The notes: a model not told the origin generated them from the sequence alone. A stretch of 64,000 nt of DNA from Citricoccus zhacaiensis (GCF_014645315.1 NZ_BMLQ01000002.1:1-64000); one strand, 5' to 3'; counted from the stretch's first letter, positions 36,208 to 45,328 are shown. A program made the numbers and translations.

Positions 36208-37392
36208 ATGGCCAGTTCACCGGCATCTTCCACCACCTCCCGGGGGTCCTCCCCCGTGCGCACCATCCTCACGCCCGCCGCCCTCGTCCGCCTCGGCGTG
36301 GGCTGGGGGACCTTCCTGGCCCTGGCCCTGTCCGGCCCGCTGCTGGAGCCGCCCCTCCCCGGACCTTTGCTGATCATCGCCCTGGCGGTGATCGTCGGGG
36401 TCATCCTGCTCTGCTCCTTCGGGGTGGTGCACGAGGCCGAGCACCTCGCCCGCCGCCTCGGCGACCCCTACGGGACCCTCGTGTTGACTCTCTCGATCGT
36501 GCTGATCGAGGTCGTGCTGATCGCCGCCGTCATGCTGGGCCCCGGCGAGCATGCCACGATCGCGCGGGACTCGGTCATGGCCGTCTCCATGATCATCCTC
36601 AACGCGGTGATCGGACTGTCCCTCCTCTTGGGCGGGCTGCGCCACGGCGGCCTCGCGCACAACCGCACCGGCGCCTCCGCCTACCTCGCCCTCTTGGTCC
36701 CGCTGGCCGCGATGGCGCTGGCGCTGCCCGCGGTGATCGGCCGCAACGGCGCGTACACCCCGGGCCAGGAGATCCCGATCATCGTCCTCACCCTGGCCCT
36801 GTACGGGTTCTTCCTGGTCCGGCAGATGGGGCCGCAGGCTGCGGATTTCCGCGAAGTCGACGCCGGCCCGGCCGCCACGGCCGGGACCTTCACCACAGCC
36901 CCGGCCGCCCCCAGCATCCGGGACACCCTGACGCGCCACCGCGGCGAGATCATCGCCCGGGTGGCCCTGCTGGTGGCGACCGTGCTGCCCATCGTGCTGC
37001 TCTCCCATGACATGGCCGCCCTGCTGGACGACGGCCTGGAACGCCTCGGGGCACCCGTGGCCCTGAGCGGAGTGCTGATCGCCATGATCGTGTTCCTGCC
37101 CGAGGCCATCACCTCGGTGCGCGCCGCCCTGGGGGGAGAGATCCAGCGGGTCAGTAACCTCTGCCACGGCGCCCTGGTCTCCACGGTGGGGCTGACCATC
37201 CCCGCGGTGCTGATCATCGGCCTGCTCACCGGACAGGACGTCGTGCTGGCCGAGTCGCCGGCCAACCTGCTCCTGCTGGGAGTGACGTTGCTGCTGTCCG
37301 TGACCACCTTGGCGGCGAGGAAGGTGACCGCCCTGCACGGAGCCGCCCACCTCGTGGTGTTCGCTGTCTACGGCATCGCGCTCTTCTCCTGA
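36208..37392 (+). CDS. CaCA-family cation/proton antiporter (ChaA-like)
   Basis: 394-residue membrane protein with about eleven hydrophobic segments in two halves. The cation-binding alpha repeats are visible: GVVHEAEHLARRLGDPYGTL with VLIEVVLIAAVM, and the second half IVFLPEAITSVRAALGGEIQRV. Each contains the conserved Glu of Ca2+/H+ (or Na+/K+ per H+) exchangers. A polar loop rich in Ala/Thr/Pro separates the halves (GPAATAGTFTTAPAAP). The start ATG 36208 is chosen because the open frame upstream (from 36064) is not protein-like. Confidence 0.85.
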   Translation: MASSPASSTTSRGSSPVRTILTPAALVRLGVGWGTFLALALSGPLLEPPLPGPLLIIALAVIVGVILLCSFGVVHEAEHLARRLGDPYGTLVLTLSIVLIEVVLIAAVMLGPGEHATIARDSVMAVSMIILNAVIGLSLLLGGLRHGGLAHNRTGASAYLALLVPLAAMALALPAVIGRNGAYTPGQEIPIIVLTLALYGFFLVRQMGPQAADFREVDAGPAATAGTFTTAPAAPSIRDTLTRHRGEIIARVALLVATVLPIVLLSHDMAALLDDGLERLGAPVALSGVLIAMIVFLPEAITSVRAALGGEIQRVSNLCHGALVSTVGLTIPAVLIIGLLTGQDVVLAESPANLLLLGVTLLLSVTTLAARKVTALHGAAHLVVFAVYGIALFS

Positions 37393-37491
37393 GCCTCCTC
37401 AACCTGCCGAGGCGAGTCGCTGCCGTTGCTGGATAGGCCGGCGCGTGCGAACGGTTCACCGGTGGGCACTGACCTGGATACCCTGTCGCCC

Positions 37492-37911
37492 ATGTCCACC
37501 ACCCCCGCCCTGCGCGGCCTGGCCCAGGTCAACATCCCTGCCGACGACGTGGCCGCCACCCGCGACTGGTACGCCCAGGCCCTCGGCGTCCAGCCGTACT
37601 TTCAGCAGCCCGACGCCGGGTCGCCCGCCTATGTCGAGTTTCGGCTTGGCGACCGCCGGGACGAACTCGGGATCATCGACCGCCGTTACCTGCCGTCACC
37701 GGAGGGCCACACCGGTGGCGGTGGGATTATCGCCCGCTGGCACGCGGATGATCTCGAGGGAATGGTCGCCCACCTGATGTCGATCGGGGCCACCGAGCAC
37801 GAGCCCATCACTCCGCGAGGGGACGAGGGCTTCGTGACAGCCTCCATGCTGGACCCCTTCGGGAACATCCTGGGGCTCATCCACAGCCCGCACTTCCTCG
37901 AACAGCTCTGA
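37492..37911 (+). CDS. VOC (glyoxalase/bleomycin resistance) family protein
   Basis: 139 residues forming two beta-alpha-beta-beta-beta modules: QVNIPADDVAATRDWYAQAL with YVEFRLGDRRDELGI, and ARWHADDLEGMVAHLMSIGA with ASMLDPFGNILGLIHSP. Metal-binding Glu/His positions are partly present. The function (dioxygenase-like, isomerase or resistance) cannot be told. The ATG at 37492 gives the usual start just before the first strand. Confidence 0.8.
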   Translation: MSTTPALRGLAQVNIPADDVAATRDWYAQALGVQPYFQQPDAGSPAYVEFRLGDRRDELGIIDRRYLPSPEGHTGGGGIIARWHADDLEGMVAHLMSIGATEHEPITPRGDEGFVTASMLDPFGNILGLIHSPHFLEQL

Positions 37912-37923
37912 GCCGCCCAGGTC

Positions 37924-37966
37924 CCGTGACCCGTGACCCGCGACCCCGCGACCCGTGACCCGTGAC
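37924..37966. repeat. Heptamer tandem repeat CCGTGAC
   Basis: About six imperfect copies of CCGTGAC/CCGCGAC directly follow the VOC gene stop. A slippage-prone simple repeat; no spacer structure, so not CRISPR. Confidence 0.8.
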
Positions 37967-37994
37967 CCGAGTCCGGGAGACCAGCTGTGAGATG

Positions 37995-38053
37995 TCCCGC
38001 CGATCGTGAGAATTCCCCGTCATCATGGCCGTGATTTTTCACGATCATCGGGA
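37995..38053. repeat. Imperfect 18-bp inverted repeat
   Basis: Left arm 37995-38012 (TCCCGCCGATCGTGAGAA) and right arm 38036-38053 pair at 15 of 18 positions around a 23-base loop. It could be a terminator for the VOC gene or a small repetitive element. Nothing else is seen in this intergenic stretch. Confidence 0.45.
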
Positions 38054-38124
38054 AAGTTCCATTGAGGCAGGGACAGGGTAGAGGTCAGCCCATTTCTGCC
38101 TATAACCCGTCGGCCCCAACGCAA

Positions 38125-38156
38125 AGACCCCGGAAACCGTGAGGTTTCCGGGGTCT
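38125..38156 (-). terminator. Terminator of tRNA-Ser
   Basis: A perfect 14-bp stem (AGACCCCGGAAACC / GGTTTCCGGGGTCT) with a 4-base loop lies just 3' of tRNA-Ser on the minus strand and is followed there by TTTGCGTT. The position and stem strength fit a rho-independent terminator. Confidence 0.85.
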
Positions 38157-38161
38157 GACTG

Positions 38162-38246
38162 CGGAGGATGGGGGATTTGAACCCCCGAGGGCGTTAACCC
38201 AACACGCGTTCCAGGCGTGCGCCATAGGCCGCTAGGCGAATCCTCC
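38162..38246 (-). tRNA. tRNA-Ser (anticodon GGA)
   Basis: On the minus strand the acceptor stem is GGAGGAT / ATCCTCC plus discriminator G. The anticodon arm is CACGC-CTGGAAC-GCGTG, giving anticodon GGA (Ser, UCC/UCU). A long variable arm (class II) follows, and the T arm GGGGGTTCAAATCCCCC is intact. Length 85 nt. CCA is not fully encoded, as usual in actinobacteria. Confidence 0.95.
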
Positions 38247-38334
38247 TGAGGTGCCCAAGTTCCGGATGCGCGTGGCAACCGACTCAAGAGCAGGATTCAT
38301 CGTACCTGACCGAAGGCCTCGGGGACCAATCGGC

Positions 38335-39042
38335 TCATTCCGCCCCGGCCACACCGGGCTCCACGTCCCTCACGATAGCCAGGGCGAAGCCGTCCCAGCC
38401 CTTGCCGCCGACGGTCTGCAGGGCCGTGCCGTCCAGCCGCGGATCATCCCCCTGCCGCTGCAGGTAGGCGCGGATCCCGGCCACGTCTGCGGCGTCGGCA
38501 CCGGTGCCGGAGTCGTCCAGCACCCGGCCGCCGCGGACCACGTTGTCCCCGATGATCACGGTGCCGGGCCGGGAGAGCTTCAGGGCAGCATCGAGGTAGT
38601 TGGCATTGTTGGCCTTGTCCGCGTCGATGAAGACCACGTCGAAGGGACCCGCCCCGGAGTCGATGAGCTCCTGCACTGTGGCCAGCGCCGCCCCGACGCG
38701 GATCTGAACCCGGTCTCCCAGTCCCGCGGCGTCCAGATTCGCTCGGGCCACCTCGGCATGACGTGGTTCGTATTCGAGCGTGGTGACTGTGCCCCCGGGC
38801 CCGACGGCGGCCGCGAACCATTGCGTCGAGTACCCACCGAGGGTGCCGAACTCCAGCACCGAGCGGGCCCCGGCCAGTTCGGCGATCAGGCCCATCAGCT
38901 TGCCCTGCCCGGCGGGCACCTCGATCGGCGGCAGCCCGGCCTCGTGGGTGGCAGCTCGGGTGCGATCAGAAGCCGCGTCGGGCCGGATCGCGGTCTCCAC
39001 GAGGTAGTCGTCAACGGCGCTCCACTGCTCACGTGAGGTCAT
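38335..39042 (-). CDS. SAM-dependent O-methyltransferase (class I, COMT-like)
   Basis: 235 residues. SAM site VLEFGTLGGYSTQWFA, then TTLEYEPRHAEVARANLDAAG, and the metal/catalytic segment FDVVFIDADKANNANYLDA with PGTVIIGDNVVRGGRVLD. This is the bacterial catechol/caffeoyl-CoA O-methyltransferase-like family (PF01596). The substrate is unknown, probably a small catecholic compound. It is a single gene next to tRNA-Ser and divergent from the SRP RNA. Confidence 0.87.
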   Translation of the reverse strand: MTSREQWSAVDDYLVETAIRPDAASDRTRAATHEAGLPPIEVPAGQGKLMGLIAELAGARSVLEFGTLGGYSTQWFAAAVGPGGTVTTLEYEPRHAEVARANLDAAGLGDRVQIRVGAALATVQELIDSGAGPFDVVFIDADKANNANYLDAALKLSRPGTVIIGDNVVRGGRVLDDSGTGADAADVAGIRAYLQRQGDDPRLDGTALQTVGGKGWDGFALAIVRDVEPGVAGAE

Positions 39043-39138
39043 GCGCCCAGACTAGGGGCCGGTTCAACCGGGAGACAGGGAGGGCTTCACGTTCTGACCC
39101 ACTCGTTCAGCGAGATCACATCGGGCGGCGGACGCTGG

Positions 39139-39144
39139 TAGTAT
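39139..39144 (+). promoter_or_regulatory. -10 box of the SRP RNA gene
   Basis: TAGTAT lies 6-7 bases before the predicted 5' end of the SRP RNA. A -35 is not obvious upstream. Confidence 0.45.
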
Positions 39145-39150
39145 GGACGA

Positions 39151-39243
39151 CGGCCCCTCACGTGGTGTCATCTCGCTGAACTCCCCCAGGACCGGAAGGT
39201 AGCAAGGGTAAGTGGGCTCTGGCAGGTGCGTGGGGGGTCTTTA
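39151..39243 (+). ncRNA. ffs: Signal recognition particle RNA (4.5S, small type)
   Basis: The universally conserved SRP domain IV is plain: CCAGGACCGGAAGGTAGCA (39186-39204) with the GGAA tetraloop and AGCA internal loop. The outer helix is formed by GGCCCCTCACG at the 5' side and CGTGGGGGGTC at the 3' side. It partners with Ffh for cotranslational membrane targeting. Small hairpin type, as in most actinobacteria; the ends are placed by helix pairing. Confidence 0.93.
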
Positions 39244-39313
39244 ATTTCCCCTCCAGTTCCCACCCTTCCCGCCGCTGTGTCACCACCAGCCGCGCCACCT
39301 TCCCGGAGGTCCC

Positions 39314-40450
39314 GTGCCCGCAGGCCGCTACGCCCCCAGTCCGTCCGGAGACCTGCACCTGGGCAACCTCCGCACCGCGATCCTGGCGTGGCTGTACGCC
39401 CGTCACTCGGACCGGACGTTCCTCCTGCGCATCGAGGATTTGGACCGCGTCCGCTCCGGCGCCGAGGCCCAGCAGGTCGCCGACCTGGCGGCCATCGGCC
39501 TCACCTGGGACGCCGAACCGGTCCGCCAGTCCGAGCGGATCCACCTCTACGAGGACGCCCTCACCGCACTGGGCGGGGCAGGCGGGAAGGACGCTCTCGG
39601 CAGCGGCCTCGTCTACGAGTGCTACTGCTCCCGCAAGGACATCGCCGAGGCCACGAGCGCCCCGCACCTCGCTCCTCACGACGCGGCCTCTTCTGCGCCC
39701 CACCCGCCCGCTGAGGCCACCGCCGCCACCGGCCCCGGCGGCGCTGCACCCCTCCTCTTGCCACCCGGTTCGTATCCCGGGACCTGCCGGAACCTCACCG
39801 AGTCAGAGCGCGAGCGTCGCCGCGCCGAACGGCCCGCTGCCCTGCGGATCAACGCCGCCCGCGCCGCCGGGCTGCCGGACGGCCAGGCGCCGGTCCACCG
39901 CATCACGGACCGGCTGAATGGAACGGTGGAGGCCGCCGTCGACGATTTCGTGCTGCGCCGCAATGATGGGGCGTTTGCCTACAACCTGGCGGTCGTCGTC
40001 GACGATCTGGCCCAGGGGGTGGACCAGGTGGTGCGCGGGGACGACCTGCTCTCCTCCACGCCGCGGCAGGACTGGCTGGCCCGGCTGCTGGCCGAGCGCA
40101 TGGGCCGACCCGCGCCGGAGACCGAGTACGTGCACGTCCCGCTGGTGCTGAATGCCGCCGGCCAGCGCCTGGCGAAACGGGACGGCGCCGTGACGCTGGC
40201 GGACCTGGCGGCCCTGCCGGCCAGCTCCGCACACGGAGACCAAGGGTCCGACGTCGGCTGGTCGCCCGAGCGCGTCAGGGACCTGTTGCTGGACTCACTC
40301 GGCCTGCCGGCTGGCCCCCTGGACCGAGCGCTGACCCGCTTCGATCCGGACGCGGTACCAGGCTCCCCCTGGACTCCGCCGCTGCCTCCTCCACAGACCC
40401 CCGCCGACCCTGCGGGGACCCCCGAAGAGAAGATAAGGTTCCATAGGTGA
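39314..40450 (+). CDS. gluQ: Glutamyl-Q tRNA(Asp) synthetase (GluQRS)
   Basis: GluRS-like catalytic core without anticodon domain, which glutamylates queuosine in tRNA-Asp. HIGH-type motif RYAPSPSGDLHLGNLRTAIL, RIEDLDRVR, zinc ligands CYCSRKDI and SYPGTCR, VDDFVLRRNDGAFAYNLAVVVDD and the KMSKS-equivalent GQRLAKRDGAV. 378 aa is longer than the usual ~300 because of an Ala/Pro/His insert between the zinc ligands and a Pro-rich C-terminal tail. Start GTG at 39314. The stop overlaps the dnaX GTG. Confidence 0.9.
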   Translation: MPAGRYAPSPSGDLHLGNLRTAILAWLYARHSDRTFLLRIEDLDRVRSGAEAQQVADLAAIGLTWDAEPVRQSERIHLYEDALTALGGAGGKDALGSGLVYECYCSRKDIAEATSAPHLAPHDAASSAPHPPAEATAATGPGGAAPLLLPPGSYPGTCRNLTESERERRRAERPAALRINAARAAGLPDGQAPVHRITDRLNGTVEAAVDDFVLRRNDGAFAYNLAVVVDDLAQGVDQVVRGDDLLSSTPRQDWLARLLAERMGRPAPETEYVHVPLVLNAAGQRLAKRDGAVTLADLAALPASSAHGDQGSDVGWSPERVRDLLLDSLGLPAGPLDRALTRFDPDAVPGSPWTPPLPPPQTPADPAGTPEEKIRFHR

Positions 40451-43400
40451 CTACCGCCCTGTACCGCCGCTACCGTCCCGACTCCTTCGAGGACATCATT
40501 GGCCAGGAGCACGTCACCGTGCCGCTGATGACCGCCCTGTCCAAGGACCGGGTCAACCACGCCTACCTCTTCTCCGGTCCGCGCGGCTGCGGCAAGACGA
40601 CCTCGGCCCGCGTCCTCGCCCGCTGCCTGAACTGTGCTGAGGGACCCACCGGCCACCCGTGCGGGGTGTGCGACTCCTGCCGGGAACTGGCCACCGGCGG
40701 CTCGGGTGCCCTGGACGTCATCGAGATCGACGCGGCCTCGCACGGCGGCGTCGATGATGCCCGCGACCTGCGCGAACGCGCCACCTTCGCCCCCGTGCGG
40801 GACCGGTACAAGATCTTCATCATCGATGAGGCCCACATGGTCACCTCGGCTGGCTTCAACGCGCTGCTGAAGATCGTGGAGGAGCCCCCGCCCCACATCA
40901 AGTTCATCTTCGCCACCACCGAGCCGGACAAGGTGATCGGGACCATCCGCTCCCGCACGCACCACTACCCGTTCCGCCTAGTGCCGCCGGAGCCGCTCAT
41001 GGAGTACCTCGAGCGGCTGTGCGTGCAGGAGAACATGGAGGTGGAGCCGGGCGTGCTCTCCCTGGTGGTCCGCTCCGGCGGCGGCTCCGTGCGTGACACC
41101 CTGTCCGTGCTCGACCAGCTCATGGCCGGCGCCGCCGAGGGCGCGATCGGCTACGAGCTGGCCGTGAACCTGCTCGGCTACACCCCGGACGCCCTGCTGG
41201 ACGACGTGGTGGACGCCGTGGCCGCCGCCGACTCCCAGACCGTGTTCCGCGTGGTGGACCGGGTGGTGCAGTCCGGCCAGGACCCGCGCCGCTTCGTCGA
41301 GGACCTGCTGGAGCGGTTCCGGGATCTCATCATCGTCAAGGCCATGCCGGAGTCAGCCTCCGCCGTGCTGCACGGCATGCCCGAGGACCAGGTCCGCCGC
41401 CTCGAGACCCAGTCCGCCCAGCTGGGCCACGGCGAGATCTCCCGCGCCGCGGACATCACCAACCAGGCCCTGACCGAGATGGTCGGCGCCACCAGCCCGC
41501 GCCTGCACCTCGAGCTGCTGATGGCCCGGCTGATGCTGCCCACCACGGACGCCACCGAACGCGGGTTGGCCGCCCGCCTGGATCGGATCGAACGGCGGCT
41601 CGCCTATGGCGGCGGCCCGGACGTCCCTGAAGCACCCTCAGCGCACGACGCCGGCCCTGCCGCTCCCGGCCGCCCCGCACCTGCCGCGCCGGTCACCTCT
41701 GGTGCACCCCGGACTGCGTCCGAGGGCTCGAACCGCGGCTACTCCCCCGACGGTCAACAGCAGGGCTCGCAGGGCACTCCGACCGGCGGAGCTGACGCCT
41801 CGGGCCTGTCCGGTGCGGCCTTGGCCCGGGCCGCGATGAAGCGTGGCGAGACGGCGGATCAGTCGGCGCCCCCGGCCCAGGACGACAATGCGCCGCGCGC
41901 CGAGCAGCGAGTCGATCAGCATGCTGAGCAGCGCGTCGATCAGCGGGGCGACCAGCGGAGCGCCCCGGCCGCCGATGAGCCCGCAGGGACCCACGCCGGC
42001 CCGCCGTCCATGCCTGCCGCCGGGACTCCGGCCGCCGCGATGCCAACCGCACCACCGGCCCGCCCCGCTGGCGCTCCTTCGCCCGACTGGGGCGGAGGCT
42101 GGGGCTTCGCCCCGGAACCGGAACAGCAGGAACAGCAGGAACAGCAGGAACAGCCGGCAGCAGAGCACACTCCGGCAGCACCGCCGGCCACTCCTCCCAC
42201 GCACGGCGGTTCCACCTCGCAGGTGGAGATGATCCGCCGGGCATGGCCGGAGATCCTCGGCTACCTGGAGGAGCACTCACGGCTCATCTGGATGCTGGTC
42301 TCCCAGAACGCCTCCGTGGCGGGTTTCGACGGTCAGCTGCTGACTATCGGCTTCTCCGGCGACGGCCCCCGAGACACCGTCCAGCGGCGCGGCGGCGATC
42401 AGGTCATCTCCGAGGCGGTCCACTCGGTCCTCGGGATCCAGCCGAAGCTGGACCTCATCACCGGAGGGTCCGCGCCAGCGGGTGGTTCCAGCCCAAAAGC
42501 TGAGGGCCGCCCCGCACTGGCGGCCCCGCAGCCGGAGGCACCGCGGCCGGAGGCACCGCGGCCCGCTTCCGCGTCCGCACCCGCAGATCCAGCATTTGCC
42601 GCGGTGACCGCCACCGAGCCACCCGCCGAACCCGCTGCGGCTCCTGCACCACAGGGCCGCGTCATGGAGGCGAATGCGGACGCCGGCACGGAGGCCAACG
42701 CCGACGATGACGCCGATGATGAGACCTCCCTTGATCCGGTCGAGGAAGCCGCCACCGGCCCGGGGCATCCCGCCGAGCCGGAGGACTTGGCCGCCGATGA
42801 CGTCCCGGTCTCCGACTGGGATGGCTCCGGCGGACCGTATCCGTACGACGACGTCCCGCCGCCACCCTATGACGAACCAGAGCCCGAGGATGACGGCGGC
42901 TATGCACGCCAGTGGGGCGAAGATCCCGCCCCGGCCCCAGCTCCGACTCCGACTCCGGTGCAGACTCGAGCTTCGGAGCCCGCGTCGGGTGGCATCCCGC
43001 GTCCCGAACCCGCGGCGGGTGGCATCCCGCGGCCTGAACCCACCGCTGCTCCGATCCCCCGGCCCGAGCCCGGCTTCGGCGGCATCCCGTCGTTCGCCAA
43101 GCCGGAGGCCGAGATGACGGCCGCGCGTGAGGCCACGCCGGCCAGTGCACCTACGCCCGCGGCGGCGGAGACTCCCCACCACCGGCGGTCCAGCCGCTTC
43201 CAGCAGATGATGGAGGAGTACAACCAGTCCCAGGGCGGTGCACCCGCCGCGGGAAACGCGGGGGGAGGCGTCGGCCGGCCCGGGGTGACTGGGGCGGCGG
43301 GGCCGGCGTCGGGAACTTCCGACGGCGGCGGCGGTGCGACCGGGAACGGGGCACCCGGGTCCGTAAACTGGAGCGACGAGGTTCCCAGCGAGGACGACAT

Positions 43401-43503
43401 CACCATTGAGGAATCCGGCATCGCCGGGCGCAAGGTGGTCGAGCGACTGCTGGGCGGCCGCTTCATCGAGGAACGCATGCTGGACGGGAGTCCCCTGTCC
43501 TGA
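40447..43503 (+). CDS. dnaX: DNA polymerase III subunits gamma and tau
   Basis: Clamp-loader ATPase of 1018 aa. Residues 1-370 are the AAA+ core: ALYRRYRPDSFEDIIGQEHV, Walker A FSGPRGCGKTTSARVLA, four-Cys zinc module (CLNCAEG...CGVCDSC), Walker B YKIFIIDEAHMV and sensor FIFATTEPDKVIGTIRSR. A long Pro/Ala/Glu-rich linker follows, with a conserved tau block around SRLIWMLVSQNASVAGFDGQ. The C terminus ends VVERLLGGRFIEERML. The GTG start overlaps gluQ. No clear slippery site for a short gamma form was found, so tau-only expression is likely. Confidence 0.95.
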   Translation: MTTALYRRYRPDSFEDIIGQEHVTVPLMTALSKDRVNHAYLFSGPRGCGKTTSARVLARCLNCAEGPTGHPCGVCDSCRELATGGSGALDVIEIDAASHGGVDDARDLRERATFAPVRDRYKIFIIDEAHMVTSAGFNALLKIVEEPPPHIKFIFATTEPDKVIGTIRSRTHHYPFRLVPPEPLMEYLERLCVQENMEVEPGVLSLVVRSGGGSVRDTLSVLDQLMAGAAEGAIGYELAVNLLGYTPDALLDDVVDAVAAADSQTVFRVVDRVVQSGQDPRRFVEDLLERFRDLIIVKAMPESASAVLHGMPEDQVRRLETQSAQLGHGEISRAADITNQALTEMVGATSPRLHLELLMARLMLPTTDATERGLAARLDRIERRLAYGGGPDVPEAPSAHDAGPAAPGRPAPAAPVTSGAPRTASEGSNRGYSPDGQQQGSQGTPTGGADASGLSGAALARAAMKRGETADQSAPPAQDDNAPRAEQRVDQHAEQRVDQRGDQRSAPAADEPAGTHAGPPSMPAAGTPAAAMPTAPPARPAGAPSPDWGGGWGFAPEPEQQEQQEQQEQPAAEHTPAAPPATPPTHGGSTSQVEMIRRAWPEILGYLEEHSRLIWMLVSQNASVAGFDGQLLTIGFSGDGPRDTVQRRGGDQVISEAVHSVLGIQPKLDLITGGSAPAGGSSPKAEGRPALAAPQPEAPRPEAPRPASASAPADPAFAAVTATEPPAEPAAAPAPQGRVMEANADAGTEANADDDADDETSLDPVEEAATGPGHPAEPEDLAADDVPVSDWDGSGGPYPYDDVPPPPYDEPEPEDDGGYARQWGEDPAPAPAPTPTPVQTRASEPASGGIPRPEPAAGGIPRPEPTAAPIPRPEPGFGGIPSFAKPEAEMTAAREATPASAPTPAAAETPHHRRSSRFQQMMEEYNQSQGGAPAAGNAGGGVGRPGVTGAAGPASGTSDGGGGATGNGAPGSVNWSDEVPSEDDITIEESGIAGRKVVERLLGGRFIEERMLDGSPLS
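42121..42153 (+). repeat. 9-bp tandem repeat inside dnaX
   Basis: GAACAGCAG is repeated about 3.7 times, encoding a Glu-Gln-Gln run in the tau linker. In-frame slippage would only lengthen or shorten the disordered linker. Confidence 0.85.
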
Positions 43504-43591
43504 CGCGTCCTGATCCGACGCTCCTGGCCCCGCAGGAACCCTCCCCTCCGGCCCATCGGCCGGTCCAGCAACGCAGAAAGTGGTCGGTAGC

Positions 43592-44191
43592 GTGTACGAA
43601 GGTGCGGTCCAGGACCTGATCGACGAACTCGGACGGTTGCCCGGCATCGGGCCGAAGTCAGCCCAGCGCATCGCCTTCCACGTCCTGGAGGCCGAAGCGG
43701 AGGACATGATGCGGCTGGCCGACGCGATCCGCACGGTCAAGGACAAGGTCAAGCACTGCAGCATCTGCTTCAACGTCTCTGAACAGGAGACATGCTCCAT
43801 CTGCCGTGACGATCGCCGGGACCGGGCCCAGGTCTGCGTGGTGGAGGAGTCCAAGGACGTCATGGCGATCGAGCGGACCCGTACCTTCCGCGGCCGGTAT
43901 CACGTGCTGGGCGGCTCCATCAATCCAATCGCGGGCATCGGCCCGGACCAGCTGCACATCCGCGAGCTGTTGACCCGGCTGCAGAACGCCGAGATCGAGG
44001 AGGTCATCCTCGCGACCGATCCGAACCTCGAGGGCGAGGCGACCGCCACCTATCTGGCCCGAATGCTCGGCTCGACGGGCCTGAAGGTCACGCGCCTGGC
44101 CTCCGGACTACCGGTGGGCGGAGACCTCGAATACGCCGACGAGGTCACCCTCGGCCGTGCCTTCGAGGGCCGGCGCAACGTCGCCGGCTGA
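43592..44191 (+). CDS. recR: Recombination protein RecR
   Basis: 199-residue partner of RecFO in gap repair. N-terminal HhH segment [20 protein letters not shown], four-Cys zinc finger [16 protein letters not shown], Toprim domain with [14 protein letters not shown], and the C-terminal Walker-like [20 protein letters not shown]. The GTG at 43592 ([11 protein letters not shown]) is chosen because this is where RecR proteins usually begin; an upstream GTG at 43580 would add four residues. The dnaX-recR order is a classic conserved pair. Confidence 0.95.
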   Translation: MYEGAVQDLIDELGRLPGIGPKSAQRIAFHVLEAEAEDMMRLADAIRTVKDKVKHCSICFNVSEQETCSICRDDRRDRAQVCVVEESKDVMAIERTRTFRGRYHVLGGSINPIAGIGPDQLHIRELLTRLQNAEIEEVILATDPNLEGEATATYLARMLGSTGLKVTRLASGLPVGGDLEYADEVTLGRAFEGRRNVAG

Positions 44192-44230
44192 TCCGGGGCC
44201 CTGGTCAGAGCAGACTCTCAGAACTGACGG

Positions 44231-45013
44231 TCAGGGCAGCCGGTTGAAGGAGAAGTGCGAGCCGTCAGCCTCACCGGAGACCGTGCTGAAGGGCTCGTGC
44301 AGGCGTCCGAGGAGGCGGTCGACCGTCTGCCGGAAGTGCCCCGCCAGGGTCTCCGAGGCGGCTTGGCCGTCGCCGTCTGAGAGCTGGCGCAGCAACGTGC
44401 GGTGGATGTCGAGGATGTCGGTCCGCACCACATAGCCGTCCGCGTGCGAGAGGGCGGCGATGCGCGTCTGGATGATCAGCGTGGACGCGAAGGACATCAG
44501 CCGCAGGTTGCCGGTGGCCTCGACCAGTCCGTAGTGCAGGTCCAGGTCCGCGTCCCCGATCCGGCGGGCATCAGTGCCGTCCTCGAGCGCTGAGGCCAGC
44601 GCGGCCAGCAGGTCCTCGGCCGAGGCGATGTGCCGACGCCGCTCCTCGGGATCCAGTGCTGCGATCTGGCGCACGGCAGCGCTCTCGATCGCGAGCCGGG
44701 CCTGGTAGAGGTCTTCGACCTGGTCCGCGCCGACTGCCACCACGCGCAGGCCTGCCCCGGGGCGGGCCACGAGCAGGCCCTCCTGGACCAGTCGTTGGGC
44801 CGATTCCCGCAGGGGGCCGCGGCTGACTCCGAGTTGGGAGGCCACCTCGGCCTCGCGGACGGAGGACCCCGGCATCAGGGTGCCCCCGTAGATCGCGTTG
44901 CGCAGTTCCACGGCGATCAAGTCGACTGTCGAGGGACGGCGCACCGTGTTGACCAGAGGCCTGGTGACCGGTCCGTTCCGGCGGGCCGAACCCCGGTCCT
45001 GGGTCTGGTTCAT
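44231..45013 (-). CDS. GntR-family regulator, FCD subfamily
   Basis: 260 residues. The N-terminal winged helix reads VAVELRNAIYGGTLMPGSSV-like (IAVELRNAIYGGTLMPG), then EVASQLGVSRGPLRESAQRL and the wing GLLVARPGAGLRVV. The C-terminal FCD domain (LYQARLAIESAAVRQIA, DLDLHYGLVEATGN, DIHRTLLRQLSDGD) carries Asp/His metal ligands and binds small organic acids. Divergent from the ehu importer across 315 bp, so it is the likely local regulator of ectoine uptake, an inference. Known ehu loci more often use a MocR-type EnuR, which makes this pairing of note. Confidence 0.82.
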   Translation of the reverse strand: MNQTQDRGSARRNGPVTRPLVNTVRRPSTVDLIAVELRNAIYGGTLMPGSSVREAEVASQLGVSRGPLRESAQRLVQEGLLVARPGAGLRVVAVGADQVEDLYQARLAIESAAVRQIAALDPEERRRHIASAEDLLAALASALEDGTDARRIGDADLDLHYGLVEATGNLRLMSFASTLIIQTRIAALSHADGYVVRTDILDIHRTLLRQLSDGDGQAASETLAGHFRQTVDRLLGRLHEPFSTVSGEADGSHFSFNRLP

Positions 45014-45039
45014 GTGGCGGTTCCTTTCGACGCAACCAC

Positions 45040-45097
45040 GATCATTCCATGCGACGAACCCTGATCATTCCACGCGAATCGTTACATTGTCGACATT
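45040..45097. promoter_or_regulatory. Repeats in the GntR-ehuB intergenic region
   Basis: The 315-bp gap between the GntR gene and ehuB holds two direct repeats, GATCATTCCATGCGA (45040-45054) and GATCATTCCACGCGA (45063-45077), and the palindrome TGTCGACA (45088-45095). The last fits the T-x-G-T-x-x-x-A-C type core bound by FCD-GntR proteins. These are candidate operators for the regulator and ehuBCDA. The remaining intergenic sequence up to 45328 shows no further structure that I can support. Confidence 0.45.
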
Positions 45098-45328
45098 CTT
45101 CAGGTCGACGATCCAATGGTGGCCCCGTTCACATTCTGCTAACGTCGGCCCCAGGTTGCCAGCGATTTCCGTGGCGCCGGACACAGTGGGGGACGATCCC
45201 CGACCCTCTTGTGACCGCTTCCGCGTATCGCCCAGACCACGACGCACCGCACCCAAGCACCGTCACGATTCGCACCACCGGCCCTCCCGCCGGCAGCCCG
45301 GGAGGTCCGGACAGCTGAGGAGCACGCC

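Noticed and set aside
37924-37966. Possible CRISPR-like array
   Set aside because: Repeat unit is only seven bases with no spacers, and no cas genes are nearby.
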